Shown here: positions 1 to 8,733 of the stretch, in pieces | Numbering within the stretch: the first letter of the stretch is position 1 | How the letters are laid out: each line of letters opens with the position of its first letter | Assembly: GCF_007971025.1 (NCBI RefSeq) | Contig: NZ_CP042436.1 | Location: forward strand, 4,650,001-4,714,000 | Source: Mucilaginibacter ginsenosidivorans | Lineage (GTDB): Bacteria; Bacteroidota; Bacteroidia; Sphingobacteriales; Sphingobacteriaceae | Reading direction: 5' to 3' | DNA length: 64,000 nucleotides | Translations under genes and position numbers: made by a program | Notes under the pieces: model-generated | Seen by the model: only the letters and a program-made list of their open reading frames with translations | Database searches by the model: none | What the model was told of the DNA's origin: nothing

Positions 1-2
1 AA

Positions 3-698
3 ACCCTGGAAAGTCTCCGGCACCTAACCATCGAAGAAGTTTATGAACTTTCCGATTCGATTTTAAGCGCCGATATGCCCGAAATAAAAAAGGAGTTGGG
101 CGATATTATGCTACACCTTGTGTTTTATGCGAGGATAGCATCCGAAACCAACGACTTCACCATAACGGATGTTTTAAACGGCATTTGTGACAAACTCATC
201 AACCGCCACCCGCATATTTATGGCGATGTGGAGGTGAATGATGAAAACGACGTAAAGCGTAACTGGGAGCAGATAAAACTTAAAGAAGGAAATAAATCTG
301 TGTTGGGCGGCGTGCCGGCGTCACTGCCTGCTCTGGTCAAGGCGTCGCGTATACAGGAAAAAGCCCGTGGGGTGGGGTTTGACTGGGAGGAAAAGGGCCA
401 GGTTTGGGCGAAGGTTGAAGAGGAGATGCGGGAGTTCCGAGACGAATTTAATGCCGAGGATGACAACAAAATAGATCATGATAAAGCTGAAAGCGAATTC
501 GGCGACCTGCTTTTTTCACTGATAAATTATGCCCGTTTTATCAATATCAACCCTGAAGACGCGCTCGAAAAAACGAACCGTAAGTTTATTAAGCGTTTTC
601 AATATCTCGAAAACAAGGCAAAAGAGCAGGGCAAAGATCTGCACGATATGAGCCTGGCCGAAATGGATGTATTTTGGGACGAGGCAAAAAAACTATAA
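3..698 (+). CDS. mazG: Nucleoside triphosphate pyrophosphohydrolase MazG (5' end cut by window)
   Basis: MazG hydrolyses (d)NTPs to the monophosphate and pyrophosphate and is a cytoplasmic house-cleaning enzyme. The reading frame is open from position 3 to the stop at 698, so the gene starts before the window; the ATG at 75 is internal. About 231 residues are visible of a family that is usually about 260-270. Both MazG repeats can be seen. The first has the metal-binding pattern KKELGD followed by IMLHLVFYA, and the second has KVEEEMREF and later EFGDLLFSL. The acidic E-x-x-x-D patterns in each repeat are the expected magnesium ligands. The next gene starts 53 nt downstream on the same strand. 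Confidence 0.93.
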   Translation, partial: TLESLRHLTIEEVYELSDSILSADMPEIKKELGDIMLHLVFYARIASETNDFTITDVLNGICDKLINRHPHIYGDVEVNDENDVKRNWEQIKLKEGNKSVLGGVPASLPALVKASRIQEKARGVGFDWEEKGQVWAKVEEEMREFRDEFNAEDDNKIDHDKAESEFGDLLFSLINYARFININPEDALEKTNRKFIKRFQYLENKAKEQGKDLHDMSLAEMDVFWDEAKKL

Positions 699-750
699 AA
701 ATATACCATACCCCTGTAGCGTTCACTCCAATTTACGCGTATAGCCAAAT

Positions 751-1188
751 ATGAACAGAAATTTACTGTATCTGCTCCCCTTTCTGATGATTTTGGGTGC
801 CGGGTGCCTGAAAACCAACAACGACGTAAAGCAACCGGGCACGCCATCAGGTACGTTTAACGGGCAATTCCGGTATTTGCATCGTCACAGCAGCAATGTT
901 CCGTTCGACACAGTGAAGACCAACCTGACGATAACAATGACAACCCCTGCTAATACATATGCAGTTACGGGGGACACGTCGACTATACACGCTGCTAGCC
1001 GCGGTACCTTTAGCATAGGCTCGCCATATATGGTTTTTAACGACGCCACATTTCCGCCCGCAGGTATCGCAACAAAAACTCACCTGGCCGGAGCTTACCT
1101 CTACTACTACGACGGCACAGTGTTCCAGTTATTGGCCTACAGCGCCGATACCCTAAGTTTGCAGTACGACCTGAAAAGAACACAATAG
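751..1188 (+). CDS. Putative lipoprotein of unknown function
   Basis: A 145-residue protein that I do not recognise. The first 19 residues form a signal peptide with a hydrophobic core ending in LGAGC, close to a lipobox, so Cys19 would be lipidated and the mature protein anchored in the envelope. The remainder is rich in Thr, Ser and Tyr with alternating hydrophobic stretches, which suggests a small beta-sandwich or barrel-like fold. It follows mazG by 53 nt and may share its transcript. A strong terminator lies just after it, so it is probably the last gene of that unit. Function is unknown. Confidence 0.75.
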   Translation: MNRNLLYLLPFLMILGAGCLKTNNDVKQPGTPSGTFNGQFRYLHRHSSNVPFDTVKTNLTITMTTPANTYAVTGDTSTIHAASRGTFSIGSPYMVFNDATFPPAGIATKTHLAGAYLYYYDGTVFQLLAYSADTLSLQYDLKRTQ

Positions 1189-1219
1189 CATATATTTTTA
1201 TTTTAAGTTTGAGGGGAAG

Positions 1220-1244
1220 GCCGGTATCAGTACCGGCTTTTTTT
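1220..1244 (+). terminator. Rho-independent terminator after the lipoprotein gene
   Basis: A perfect 7-bp stem, GCCGGTA / TACCGGC, with loop TCAG is followed by seven T residues. It lies 31 nt after the stop codon at 1188 and closes the mazG-lipoprotein unit. Confidence 0.9.
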
Positions 1245-1350
1245 ATTAATATGCATTTGAAAAATATTTTCCTTTGTTGTAGCGATAGGAGCTTATCTGT
1301 CGTAACAGATTAGTAAACGGTTGAATTATAGGCTGAATATCTAACACTTA

Positions 1351-1905
1351 ATGCGTCCATCCCACCGCATTGCCGAAGACGAAATCATAAGGCAATGCAA
1401 ATCAGGCAGCTTAAAATACCAGGAACTGCTTTATAAGCATTTCTATGGCTACGCCATGGGGATAGGCTTAAGGTACTGCCTGAACAGGGACGACGCGATG
1501 GAGGCTGTTAACGACGCTTTTATTAAGGTGTTTAACGCTATAAAAAGTTTTGACACCGAAAAGCCCTTTAAAGCCTGGCTAAGGGCAATTGTGGTAAATA
1601 CGGCCATCGACCGGCGACGCAAAGACCTAAAACTGTTACAAAACACCGATCTGGATGACGCCGGGCAGTTAACACTCGGCGTAACCGTCGTCGATAGCTT
1701 AAATGCACAGGATATATTGAACCTGATGCAAGGTTTGCCAACCATCCAGGCTACAATATTCAACCTGTACGAGATAGATGGTTATAACCACGACGAAATA
1801 AGCGAGATGCTTAATATACCCGCCAGTTCGTCGAGGGTGTATTTAAGCAGGGCAAAAGAGAAATTGAGGAAAATTATTAAAGTAGAGATAACAAAACATG
1901 GATGA
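1351..1905 (+). CDS. ECF-type RNA polymerase sigma factor
   Basis: A 184-residue sigma-70 family protein of extracytoplasmic-function type. Region 2 spans about residues 26-92 with the motif RDDAMEAVNDAFIKVF, which contacts core polymerase and the -10 element. Region 4 spans about 122-175 with a helix-turn-helix (GYNHDEISEMLNIPASSSRVYLSR motif, split here by its two helices) that reads the -35 element. Regions 1 and 3 are missing, as expected for ECF factors. Its last 8 nt overlap the start of the next gene, a membrane protein, so the two are translationally coupled. That partner probably controls it, by analogy with sigma/anti-sigma pairs. Confidence 0.93.
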   Translation: MRPSHRIAEDEIIRQCKSGSLKYQELLYKHFYGYAMGIGLRYCLNRDDAMEAVNDAFIKVFNAIKSFDTEKPFKAWLRAIVVNTAIDRRRKDLKLLQNTDLDDAGQLTLGVTVVDSLNAQDILNLMQGLPTIQATIFNLYEIDGYNHDEISEMLNIPASSSRVYLSRAKEKLRKIIKVEITKHG

Positions 1906-3394
1906 CCAGCTTGACAATGAGTTAAAAAAGCGCATCACCGAAGTGTTTGAAAACTACGAGGACACTTCGGCCGATGAAGGCTGGCTAAAACTGAGGGAAA
2001 AATTTCCTGAAGAAAAAAAACGCCGCGTTGCCGCCTGGTATTGGGCCGGTATAGCTGCGGCATTACTGTTGCTTTTCCTGGGTATCCTATGGTTCAAAAA
2101 GGGAAATATTGATGAGTCTCAGCTTGTGACTAAACAGACACCTGTGAAAGGCCATCAACAAGCGCCCGAAATTGCAAAAGAAAACAGGAAGGCTGATTCA
2201 AAATATCTGCCCGATTCTGCAAACGCGCCCAAATCATCATTAGCGCAAAATTCCGGCACTCCGGTTGCGCCAAAGAACAAAGAGAACACTCCTGGAACAC
2301 CTACAGTTTCAAGGGAGAGGCAAGAGGCGATAGCCGCGGTTAACCGAAAAAACATTAATGGGAATGCTTTAATTACAGCAAAAAGCAGTCTGCCTCATGC
2401 TGTAAAGGCGCCTTCAAAATCCCAGGCAATTGCGGGTATTCGATCGGCGAATAATATTGCGCAGGCTAACCCGCAAAATACGGCGTCCAAGCCAGGCATC
2501 ATTGCGAGCTTACGGGCTCCGGATAACAATTCGCTTCCGGTTACGCAGAACGTGGCAAAGAATAAAATTGACTCGGTTGTTCAAAATCCGTCGCAGGCAG
2601 TTGCGGCCAATCCAAAGGGGATTGACATGCGGAAGGAAGATCAGGCCAAGGCATCGGACAAAAAATCCATCGAGGACATGTTCAGGCAGGACAAACAAGT
2701 AGCGGAAACCAGGTCAAAGAAAACATCCAAAGAAGATAAGGCAATAAATGTAGGTGTTTATGCCGCCACTTACTTCAATTACGCCAAGGGCAGCACCAAC
2801 CAGTTTAACCTTGGCGCCGGTATCACGTCCGACGTTAAGCTGACCCGGAACCTTAAATTATCGACAGGGGTTTCCGTCGGTCAGAATACCATGACCTATG
2901 CCGGACAACCACCGCAGCAAGCTTCGTACAATGCAATAGCAGTGGCCACTACTTCAAATTTCAGTCCGGCCAAAATGCTGTATACCGCTTCGGCACCAAC
3001 ATTTAAAGACTATAGCGCCAACCTGGTTGGGCTGGATATCCCATTAAACCTAAAGTTTGTTTTCGATCCACAAAAAAGCGGAACGTATATATTGGCAGGT
3101 GTAAGTTCGGGTACGTTTATCAACGAAACATATACTTATAGCTATAGCACCCCGTCGCTTTATTCTTCTAACGTTTCGCAGGTTCAAAACCAATCCACCA
3201 AAGATAGTTTCAATGGCTTCTATTTTGCGAAAACACTAAACCTTGCTTTTGGTACGGGTTATACTGTCGGCCGCAGCCAATTGGTGGTAGAACCTTTTAT
3301 GAAATACCCGCTTGCAGGGCTGGGTTCGCAGCAATTGAAGTTTGGCGCCGGCGGGGTAAACCTCAAATTCAACTTCCAGGTTAAGAAAAAATGA
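1898..3394 (+). CDS. Sigma-factor-linked membrane-anchored protein with C-terminal outer-membrane beta-barrel-like domain
   Basis: A 498-residue protein whose start overlaps the sigma gene by 8 nt. Residues 1-45 are charged and helical (EGWLKLREKF) and resemble the cytoplasmic head of Bacteroidota anti-sigma proteins. Residues 47-66 form one transmembrane helix (GIAAALLLLFLGILWF). Residues about 70-280 are low-complexity, rich in Ala, Asn, Gln, Lys, Pro and Ser, and probably disordered. Residues about 283-498 alternate polar and hydrophobic positions and end in GGVNLKFNF, typical of an outer-membrane beta-barrel (porin-like) domain. There is no cleavable signal peptide. Taken literally the chain could span both membranes. 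The anti-sigma role is inferred from position and from the head sequence. Confidence 0.8.
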   Translation: MDDQLDNELKKRITEVFENYEDTSADEGWLKLREKFPEEKKRRVAAWYWAGIAAALLLLFLGILWFKKGNIDESQLVTKQTPVKGHQQAPEIAKENRKADSKYLPDSANAPKSSLAQNSGTPVAPKNKENTPGTPTVSRERQEAIAAVNRKNINGNALITAKSSLPHAVKAPSKSQAIAGIRSANNIAQANPQNTASKPGIIASLRAPDNNSLPVTQNVAKNKIDSVVQNPSQAVAANPKGIDMRKEDQAKASDKKSIEDMFRQDKQVAETRSKKTSKEDKAINVGVYAATYFNYAKGSTNQFNLGAGITSDVKLTRNLKLSTGVSVGQNTMTYAGQPPQQASYNAIAVATTSNFSPAKMLYTASAPTFKDYSANLVGLDIPLNLKFVFDPQKSGTYILAGVSSGTFINETYTYSYSTPSLYSSNVSQVQNQSTKDSFNGFYFAKTLNLAFGTGYTVGRSQLVVEPFMKYPLAGLGSQQLKFGAGGVNLKFNFQVKKK

Positions 3395-3486
3395 GGATAC
3401 GATTTTAGGATTGTAAAGATTTTTCGGGATTTTGATGTGCAGCCGAGCAAGAATCTTGCTAATCGATATAATTACTTAATCGTGTT

Positions 3487-4707
3487 TTACTTAAACCGTA
3501 TTGCCTTAACCGGGGATATTTTAGCCACGAGCATGGAAGGTATAATAAGCACCAGTATGCAGATTACCATGGTGCCGAGGTTGAGTAAAAGCACGTCTGA
3601 CCAATGTAACTGCATCGGGACGAATTTCATGTAATATGATGCCTCGTCCAATGTAAAAAAATGTGTACGATGTTGGAAAAGACTTATCCCGAGTCCAAAT
3701 ACATTGCCTAAAACCAGCCCGATCCCAACAAGGTAACTCGCATTATAAAGAAATATTTTCTGGATGGTCCAGTTCTTTGCGCCCATTGCCTTAAGTATTC
3801 CGATCATTGATGTACGTTCCAGGATGATAATGAGCAAAGCCGATATCATATTGATAGTGCCTACCAGTATCATGAGTATCAACATCACTTCTGCATTCAG
3901 GTCCAATTCGCTTAGCCACACAAAAATGGTCGGGTACGACTCCGTCACGGTATATGATTTTAACTTTAACGGCATTTTATCGGCCAGAAAATCGTTCGCA
4001 GTATTCAGTTTATCAAAATCCGCTACCTGTAACTGGTATCCGCCTATCTCGTCAGCATCCCAATTGTTCAGTTTAACCAGCAGCGAAAGGTCGCCGATAA
4101 CAAATGTTTTGTCGACCTCTTCAACTCCTACATCGAAAATACCTTTAACATAAAAAGGTCTTTTCCGCAGGGACTCCTGTACAAAATACATCAGAAATTT
4201 ATCTCCTACCTTCAATTTTAACCGGCTGGCCGTATAGCTTGATATCATGACCTGTTTTTGCGCGTCCGCCGTATCGGCAAAATCGATCACCTTACCCGAA
4301 ACCATCATCTTCTTAAAAAATGTCCAGTCATAATCTTTATTCACCCCCTTTATTACCACACCTTCTATCTCGGTCTTGGTTTTGATGATCCCGGGTTTAA
4401 TAACTGTGGGCGCTATATTGGTGAAAAGGGAACTCGACCTGATCTTTTTTACAAAATCATTATCCATGTGTATCGGCGATGCCTGGTACGAGTTGTTGTT
4501 GTCATAATTCTGTACCTGGATATCGCCGGCAAAGCCTCTCAATTTTTGCCTGATCTCCTGTTTAAATCCCCGTATAATGGCTACAGACAATATCATCACT
4601 CCAAGGCTCAGCATGATCCCGATGATCGCGATGCGGACGATCAGCTTGGAGTAAGTGCGGTTCGACTTAAAGGATATCCTGGATGATATAAAGGAGGCGA
4701 AACTCAA
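3487..4707 (-). CDS. LolC/LolE-like ABC transporter permease (FtsX family)
   Basis: A permease of about 406 residues in the MacB/FtsX/LolCE group. These proteins extract lipoproteins or other substrates from the outer leaflet of the inner membrane, powered by a separate ATPase that is not encoded here. An N-terminal helix (IGIMLSLGVMILSVAII) is followed by a periplasmic domain of about 200 residues and then three C-terminal helices, including MILMILVGTINMISALLII and the family-typical ERTSMIGILKAMGA. The frame has no ATG near its beginning. I prefer the TTG at 4705-4707, giving MSFASFISSRISFK, which matches the usual start of these proteins; a TTG at 4734 would add nine residues. The gene is transcribed away from the NamZ-like gene. 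Confidence 0.9.
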   Translation of the reverse strand: MSFASFISSRISFKSNRTYSKLIVRIAIIGIMLSLGVMILSVAIIRGFKQEIRQKLRGFAGDIQVQNYDNNNSYQASPIHMDNDFVKKIRSSSLFTNIAPTVIKPGIIKTKTEIEGVVIKGVNKDYDWTFFKKMMVSGKVIDFADTADAQKQVMISSYTASRLKLKVGDKFLMYFVQESLRKRPFYVKGIFDVGVEEVDKTFVIGDLSLLVKLNNWDADEIGGYQLQVADFDKLNTANDFLADKMPLKLKSYTVTESYPTIFVWLSELDLNAEVMLILMILVGTINMISALLIIILERTSMIGILKAMGAKNWTIQKIFLYNASYLVGIGLVLGNVFGLGISLFQHRTHFFTLDEASYYMKFVPMQLHWSDVLLLNLGTMVICILVLIIPSMLVAKISPVKAIRFK

Positions 4708-4791
4708 TACGGAGCGATTTTTGTAACTTCGCAAATATGCAGATTTCAGTTGAATTGCTGTTATGCCCGCTGCATTTACACTTTACTGCTT

Positions 4792-6018
4792 ATGAAAAGA
4801 TATTTTTTTGTCCTGTTCATGCTTTTATCGGTTAATTCGCTGATTGCCGCCGCGCAGCATCAAGCAAAAGCCGGCCATAAAACCAGGGCTCATAAATCTA
4901 CTGTAAAAACCGTTCTTCCGGGGGCAGATCAAACAGGGTTATATCTCGGTTACCTAAAAAACAAGAACATAGGGATGGTCATTAATCAAACATCTGTTAT
5001 TGGTCGTAACCATGTTTCGAGTTTGGACAGCCTGGTAAAACTCGGGGTGCATATAGTTAAAATATTCGGGCCCGAGCATGGCTTTCGTGGTACCGCCAGT
5101 AACGGCGCCACGGTAAATGATACAGTCGATCCTAAAACAGGCATACCGGCTATTTCGCTTTATGGTAAACATTACAAACCAACTCCCGATGATCTGAAGG
5201 GCCTCGACCTTGTTGTTTTTGATATACAGGATGTGGGCACCCGGTTTTACACTTACCTTTCCACGCTTCACTATGTGATGGAAGCTTGTGCCGAAAACCA
5301 TGTCGAGCTGATGATCCTCGACCGTCCGAACCCCAACGGTAACTATGTCGACGGTCCTGTGCTGGATACAGCATACCGTTCATTTGTCGGGCTGGATGCC
5401 ATACCAATTGTTCATGGGATGACTTTTGGCGAATATGCACAAATGCTAAATGGCGAAGGCTGGCTCAAAGGGCATGTACAATGTAAATTGAGGATCATTA
5501 AAGTAGCTCATTATACCCATGCAACTACCTACATACCTCCTGTCAATCCTTCGCCCAACCTTAACACCTATAACTCAATTGTACTTTATCCGAGCCTTTG
5601 CCTGTTTGAAGGCACTACGCTTAGTCTTGGTCGCGGCACATTATTTCCCTTCCAGGTGCTGGGGCATCCCCTGTTCAAAGGAAAATTCCGCTTCTCATTT
5701 ACACCAGAAAGCATCCCAGGCATGAGCGAAGACCCGCCCCAAAAAGGGAAAATTTGCTATGGAATTGACATGCGAAATTATGACCCTGAAACCATAAGGA
5801 GTAAAGGCAAAATCGATATATTGTGGCTGATAAAGTTGTATAAGGAATTTCCTGACAAAGAGCATTTTTTTAACAATTACTTTACCAAACTGGCGGGTAA
5901 TACAGAATTAAGAAAGCAGATCGAAGAAGGCAAAAGCGATGCGGAAATAAGAAAAAGCTGGGAGCCTGCTTTGAGCAATTTTAAAACAATTCGGAAGAAA
6001 TATCTTTTGTACAAATAA
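4792..6018 (+). CDS. DUF1343 / NamZ-type exo-beta-N-acetylmuramidase, exported
   Basis: A 408-residue protein of the DUF1343 family. The characterised member NamZ of Bacillus removes N-acetylmuramic acid from the non-reducing end of peptidoglycan fragments; other members are untested. The chosen ATG starts a clear signal peptide (MKRYFFVLFMLLSVNS, cleavage near AAAQ). A TTG at 4750 would add 14 residues with poor signal character and is rejected. Family motifs visible are FGPEHGFRG, DIQDVGTRFYTY and LDRPNPNG. It probably acts in the periplasm on recycled wall material. fmt follows 33 nt later on the same strand. Confidence 0.88.
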   Translation: MKRYFFVLFMLLSVNSLIAAAQHQAKAGHKTRAHKSTVKTVLPGADQTGLYLGYLKNKNIGMVINQTSVIGRNHVSSLDSLVKLGVHIVKIFGPEHGFRGTASNGATVNDTVDPKTGIPAISLYGKHYKPTPDDLKGLDLVVFDIQDVGTRFYTYLSTLHYVMEACAENHVELMILDRPNPNGNYVDGPVLDTAYRSFVGLDAIPIVHGMTFGEYAQMLNGEGWLKGHVQCKLRIIKVAHYTHATTYIPPVNPSPNLNTYNSIVLYPSLCLFEGTTLSLGRGTLFPFQVLGHPLFKGKFRFSFTPESIPGMSEDPPQKGKICYGIDMRNYDPETIRSKGKIDILWLIKLYKEFPDKEHFFNNYFTKLAGNTELRKQIEEGKSDAEIRKSWEPALSNFKTIRKKYLLYK

Positions 6019-6051
6019 ATATTAAAAAAATCAAAAGCCTGCAACCTGTTT

Positions 6052-6969
6052 ATGAGGATAGTTTTCATGGGTACGCCCGAATTTGCCGTAGCATCGCTTG
6101 ATGCGTTGATCGACTCGGGGGCCGAGATAGTGGGCGTAGTTACCGCACCGGATAAACCGGCCGGCAGGGGGCAAAAAGTAAGTGAAAGCGCTGTTAAGCA
6201 ATATGCTGTTGCCCATGCCCTTAAAGTATTGCAGCCAGAAAAACTGAAAAACGAACAGTTCCTGGCCGAATTAAGATCATTAAAGGCCGATCTGCAGGTA
6301 GTGGTAGCTTTCAGGATGTTACCAGAAGTTGTGTGGAACATGCCGCCAAAAGGAACGATCAATTTACATGCTTCGTTGCTACCCCAATATCGTGGTGCGG
6401 CTCCCATCAATTGGGTGTTGATAAATGGTGAACGGGAAAGTGGTGTTACTACCTTTTTCCTGAAACATGATATTGATACCGGCGATATATTATTTACAGA
6501 AAAGGTTACCCTTACCGGCAAGGAAACAGCAGGCGACCTGCACGACCGGCTGATGAATAAAGGCGCCGGGCTGCTGGTAAAAACGGTTAAAGGGATTGAA
6601 AGCGGGAGGTACAAAGAACTGCCGCAGGCACAACTTGTGGAAGGGGCCGAGCTAAAGCATGCCCCCAAAATATTTAAGGATGATTGCAAGATAGACTGGA
6701 CAAAACCGGCCCAAAACATATACAATTTGATCAGGGGCCTCAGCCCTTATCCTACGGCGTTCACTACATTGAATGATAAAATCCTTAAAATTTTCGTAGC
6801 TGATTTCGAGATAACCGAACCCGGTATATCGCCCGGTGGTTTTTTGACAGACAACAAAACCTTTCTGAAATTTGCCGCGGCAGATGGCTTTGTTAGTTTG
6901 ACAGATGTTCAACTAGAAGGAAAAAAGCGTATGGGTATTGAGGAATTTCTGAGGGGAGTAAGGTTATAA
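6052..6969 (+). CDS. fmt: Methionyl-tRNA formyltransferase
   Basis: A 305-residue enzyme that transfers a formyl group from 10-formyl-tetrahydrofolate to initiator methionyl-tRNA in the cytoplasm. The N-terminus MRIVFMGTPEFA is the family start. The catalytic triad is visible as Asn104 and His106 in INLHASLLP and Asp142 in HDIDTGDIL. The folate-site pattern QYRGAAP follows. The C-terminal 100 residues form the tRNA-binding OB-like domain. Full length for the family. The preceding NamZ-like gene is 33 nt upstream and the two may be cotranscribed. The usual partner def is not in the window. Confidence 0.98.
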   Translation: MRIVFMGTPEFAVASLDALIDSGAEIVGVVTAPDKPAGRGQKVSESAVKQYAVAHALKVLQPEKLKNEQFLAELRSLKADLQVVVAFRMLPEVVWNMPPKGTINLHASLLPQYRGAAPINWVLINGERESGVTTFFLKHDIDTGDILFTEKVTLTGKETAGDLHDRLMNKGAGLLVKTVKGIESGRYKELPQAQLVEGAELKHAPKIFKDDCKIDWTKPAQNIYNLIRGLSPYPTAFTTLNDKILKIFVADFEITEPGISPGGFLTDNKTFLKFAAADGFVSLTDVQLEGKKRMGIEEFLRGVRL

Positions 6970-7021
6970 TCAGCTTATCGTCATAAAGCAACAAGCCTAT
7001 TTTAGCACAACAATTTAAGGC

Positions 7022-7029
7022 TATTTTTG
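7022..7029 (+). promoter_or_regulatory. Bacteroidota -7 box before the DUF3050 gene
   Basis: The sequence TATTTTTG matches the TAnnTTTG consensus exactly. It ends only 4 nt before the ATG at 7034, so transcription would begin close to the start codon. A weak -33 candidate (TTTA at 7000) lies 18 nt upstream. Confidence 0.55.
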
Positions 7030-7033
7030 CCGG

Positions 7034-7819
7034 ATGATCGACAACCGGATAGCGGCCTTAAAAGCTGAAATAGAACCCTTAAAGCAAAAACTTGTTAACC
7101 ACGAACTTTATAAAAATATCTGTTCCATCGAGGACCTCAATACCTTTATGGAGTATCATGTTTTTGCTGTTTGGGATTTTATGTCGCTGCTTAAATCACT
7201 GCAACAGAAATTAACCTGTACGGATATCCCATGGATTCCGGTTGGAAACGCTAACACCCGTTATTTGATCAACGAAATTGTTTTGGGCGAAGAGAGCGAT
7301 GTAGACCCAGATGGCGAGCGCGCCAGCCATTTCGAACTGTATCTTTCGGCCATGAAGCAGGCCGGTTCTTCGGCAGCTTGTATCAATGCCCTGCTTTATG
7401 AATTATCAAACGGAAAAAGCATTGATGAGGCTCTCATCCTTTCCGGCACACCCGAAGCGGCCCGTAAGTTTGTAGAATATACGTTTGATTTGATAGCGAC
7501 AGGTGGTTCTCATTTGCAGGCCGGCGTTTTTACCTTCGGGCGCGAAGACCTTATACCGGGTATGTTCATTAGCCTGGTAAAGGAATTAAACGAGCAATTC
7601 CCGGGCAAGATCGGCACCTTGCTTTATTACCTCGAGCGTCACATCGAGGTGGACGGCGAGCACCACTCCCATTTAGCCTATCAAATGACCGCTGAGCTTT
7701 GCGGCGACGACGATAAAAAATGGGCCGAAGTTACGTTTACTGCAAAGGAAGCGTTGCAGCATCGCATAGTCTTATGGGATGGCATTTTGAACGAGATACG
7801 GGTAACTGAAACTATTTGA
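7034..7819 (+). CDS. DUF3050 domain protein, heme-oxygenase-like fold
   Basis: A 261-residue cytoplasmic protein matching the DUF3050 family, which I recall as all-helical with a heme-oxygenase-like fold. No signal peptide. Conserved-looking acidic and histidine positions include Glu40 and His42 in MEYHVFAVWDF, the NEIVLGEES segment near 80-88, ASHFELYL near 98-105 and a cluster near the C-terminus, ERHIEVDGEHHSH. Such E/H clusters in four-helix folds can bind iron, but no activity is established by the sequence. The stop codon abuts the stop of the convergent aminotransferase gene at 7820. A -7 box lies 4 nt before the ATG. Confidence 0.82.
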   Translation: MIDNRIAALKAEIEPLKQKLVNHELYKNICSIEDLNTFMEYHVFAVWDFMSLLKSLQQKLTCTDIPWIPVGNANTRYLINEIVLGEESDVDPDGERASHFELYLSAMKQAGSSAACINALLYELSNGKSIDEALILSGTPEAARKFVEYTFDLIATGGSHLQAGVFTFGREDLIPGMFISLVKELNEQFPGKIGTLLYYLERHIEVDGEHHSHLAYQMTAELCGDDDKKWAEVTFTAKEALQHRIVLWDGILNEIRVTETI

Positions 7820-8656
7820 TCAGAGTTTATTCAACTCCCCTATCAAACCCTTGCTTAACTGATTAAAATAACGCTTTACCCCAAACCCCATTACCCATTG
7901 TATACCGCGGGCTGCATTGGTCAAAAAAACTTCATCAGCTTCGTACAGTATATCCGGGTTTATCTCGGCTTCTGTAAATGGGATATTGCTTTGTTTGGCC
8001 AGTTTGATCACTATGTTCCGCATCACGCCTTCCACGCATCCTTCGCTTAATGCCGGGGTGTAAAGGTGGCTCTTATACCAAACAAAAATGTTAGAGCTGC
8101 CGGCTTCGCACAGATTGCCGCGGTGGTTGATAAGGAAAATATCATCCAGCCTGTTCTGCGTTTTAAACAGGCCCGCCATTACGAAAGGCAGCGAGTTGCA
8201 GGTTTTGACATTAGACAGGTAATTCACCGGTTTGGGCAACTCTGTGAATACGTCCATAATAAGTCCTTTATCGTTCAGAAAGTAACGGGGCTCGTCCATG
8301 GGCTGCATCTCGAGGCAGTAGCCCATTTTATTTTGGGTAGGTGCATAAAGCCCCTCAGCATCACGGTAAACTGTCAGTCGCAGGCGTCCGTGTTTGATCT
8401 TGTTACGGGTTGCAAGCTGCTCTACTTTCTCCTTCAAAAACCAGGTATCCATTTGCGAATACCCGTCTATCTTTAGCAGTTTCATACCCCTCTGTAGTCG
8501 GTCGGCGTGCAACTCAGCAAATTTAAGCTGCCCCTTCATCAGCCGCATACTTTCAAACAAGCCGTCGCCGTATTTAAATCCACGATTTGCTATGGTTAAC
8601 AGTTTGCTGTCAGCAGCCAATATTTCACCATTAAAATTGATATATAAGGGGGCCAT
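7820..8656 (-). CDS. Class IV PLP aminotransferase / aminodeoxychorismate lyase-like
   Basis: A 278-residue fold-type IV PLP enzyme. The group contains branched-chain aminotransferase, D-amino-acid aminotransferase and 4-amino-4-deoxychorismate lyase (PabC). Family marks are FKYGDGLFESMRL near residues 27-39, the candidate Schiff-base lysine Lys151 in SNVKTCN, and EAGSSNIFVW near 185-194. The short length and ADC-lyase-like style fit PabC, which would complement the PabB gene at 19063-20346, but the sequence alone does not exclude an amino-acid aminotransferase. It converges with the DUF3050 gene with no spacer. Confidence 0.88.
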   Translation of the reverse strand: MAPLYINFNGEILAADSKLLTIANRGFKYGDGLFESMRLMKGQLKFAELHADRLQRGMKLLKIDGYSQMDTWFLKEKVEQLATRNKIKHGRLRLTVYRDAEGLYAPTQNKMGYCLEMQPMDEPRYFLNDKGLIMDVFTELPKPVNYLSNVKTCNSLPFVMAGLFKTQNRLDDIFLINHRGNLCEAGSSNIFVWYKSHLYTPALSEGCVEGVMRNIVIKLAKQSNIPFTEAEINPDILYEADEVFLTNAARGIQWVMGFGVKRYFNQLSKGLIGELNKL

Positions 8657-8733
8657 ATCTGGTGTTAGATATTTAAGTTAAAGATCAGGACCGCGCCAGG
8701 CAACAATACATTCAATGCTTTTAAGATTTTTGT

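Noticed and set aside
5877..6725. A 282-codon open frame on the minus strand opposite fmt
   Set aside because: It lies wholly within fmt and part of the NamZ gene, has a Ser/Cys-rich composition typical of antisense frames, and no family pattern.
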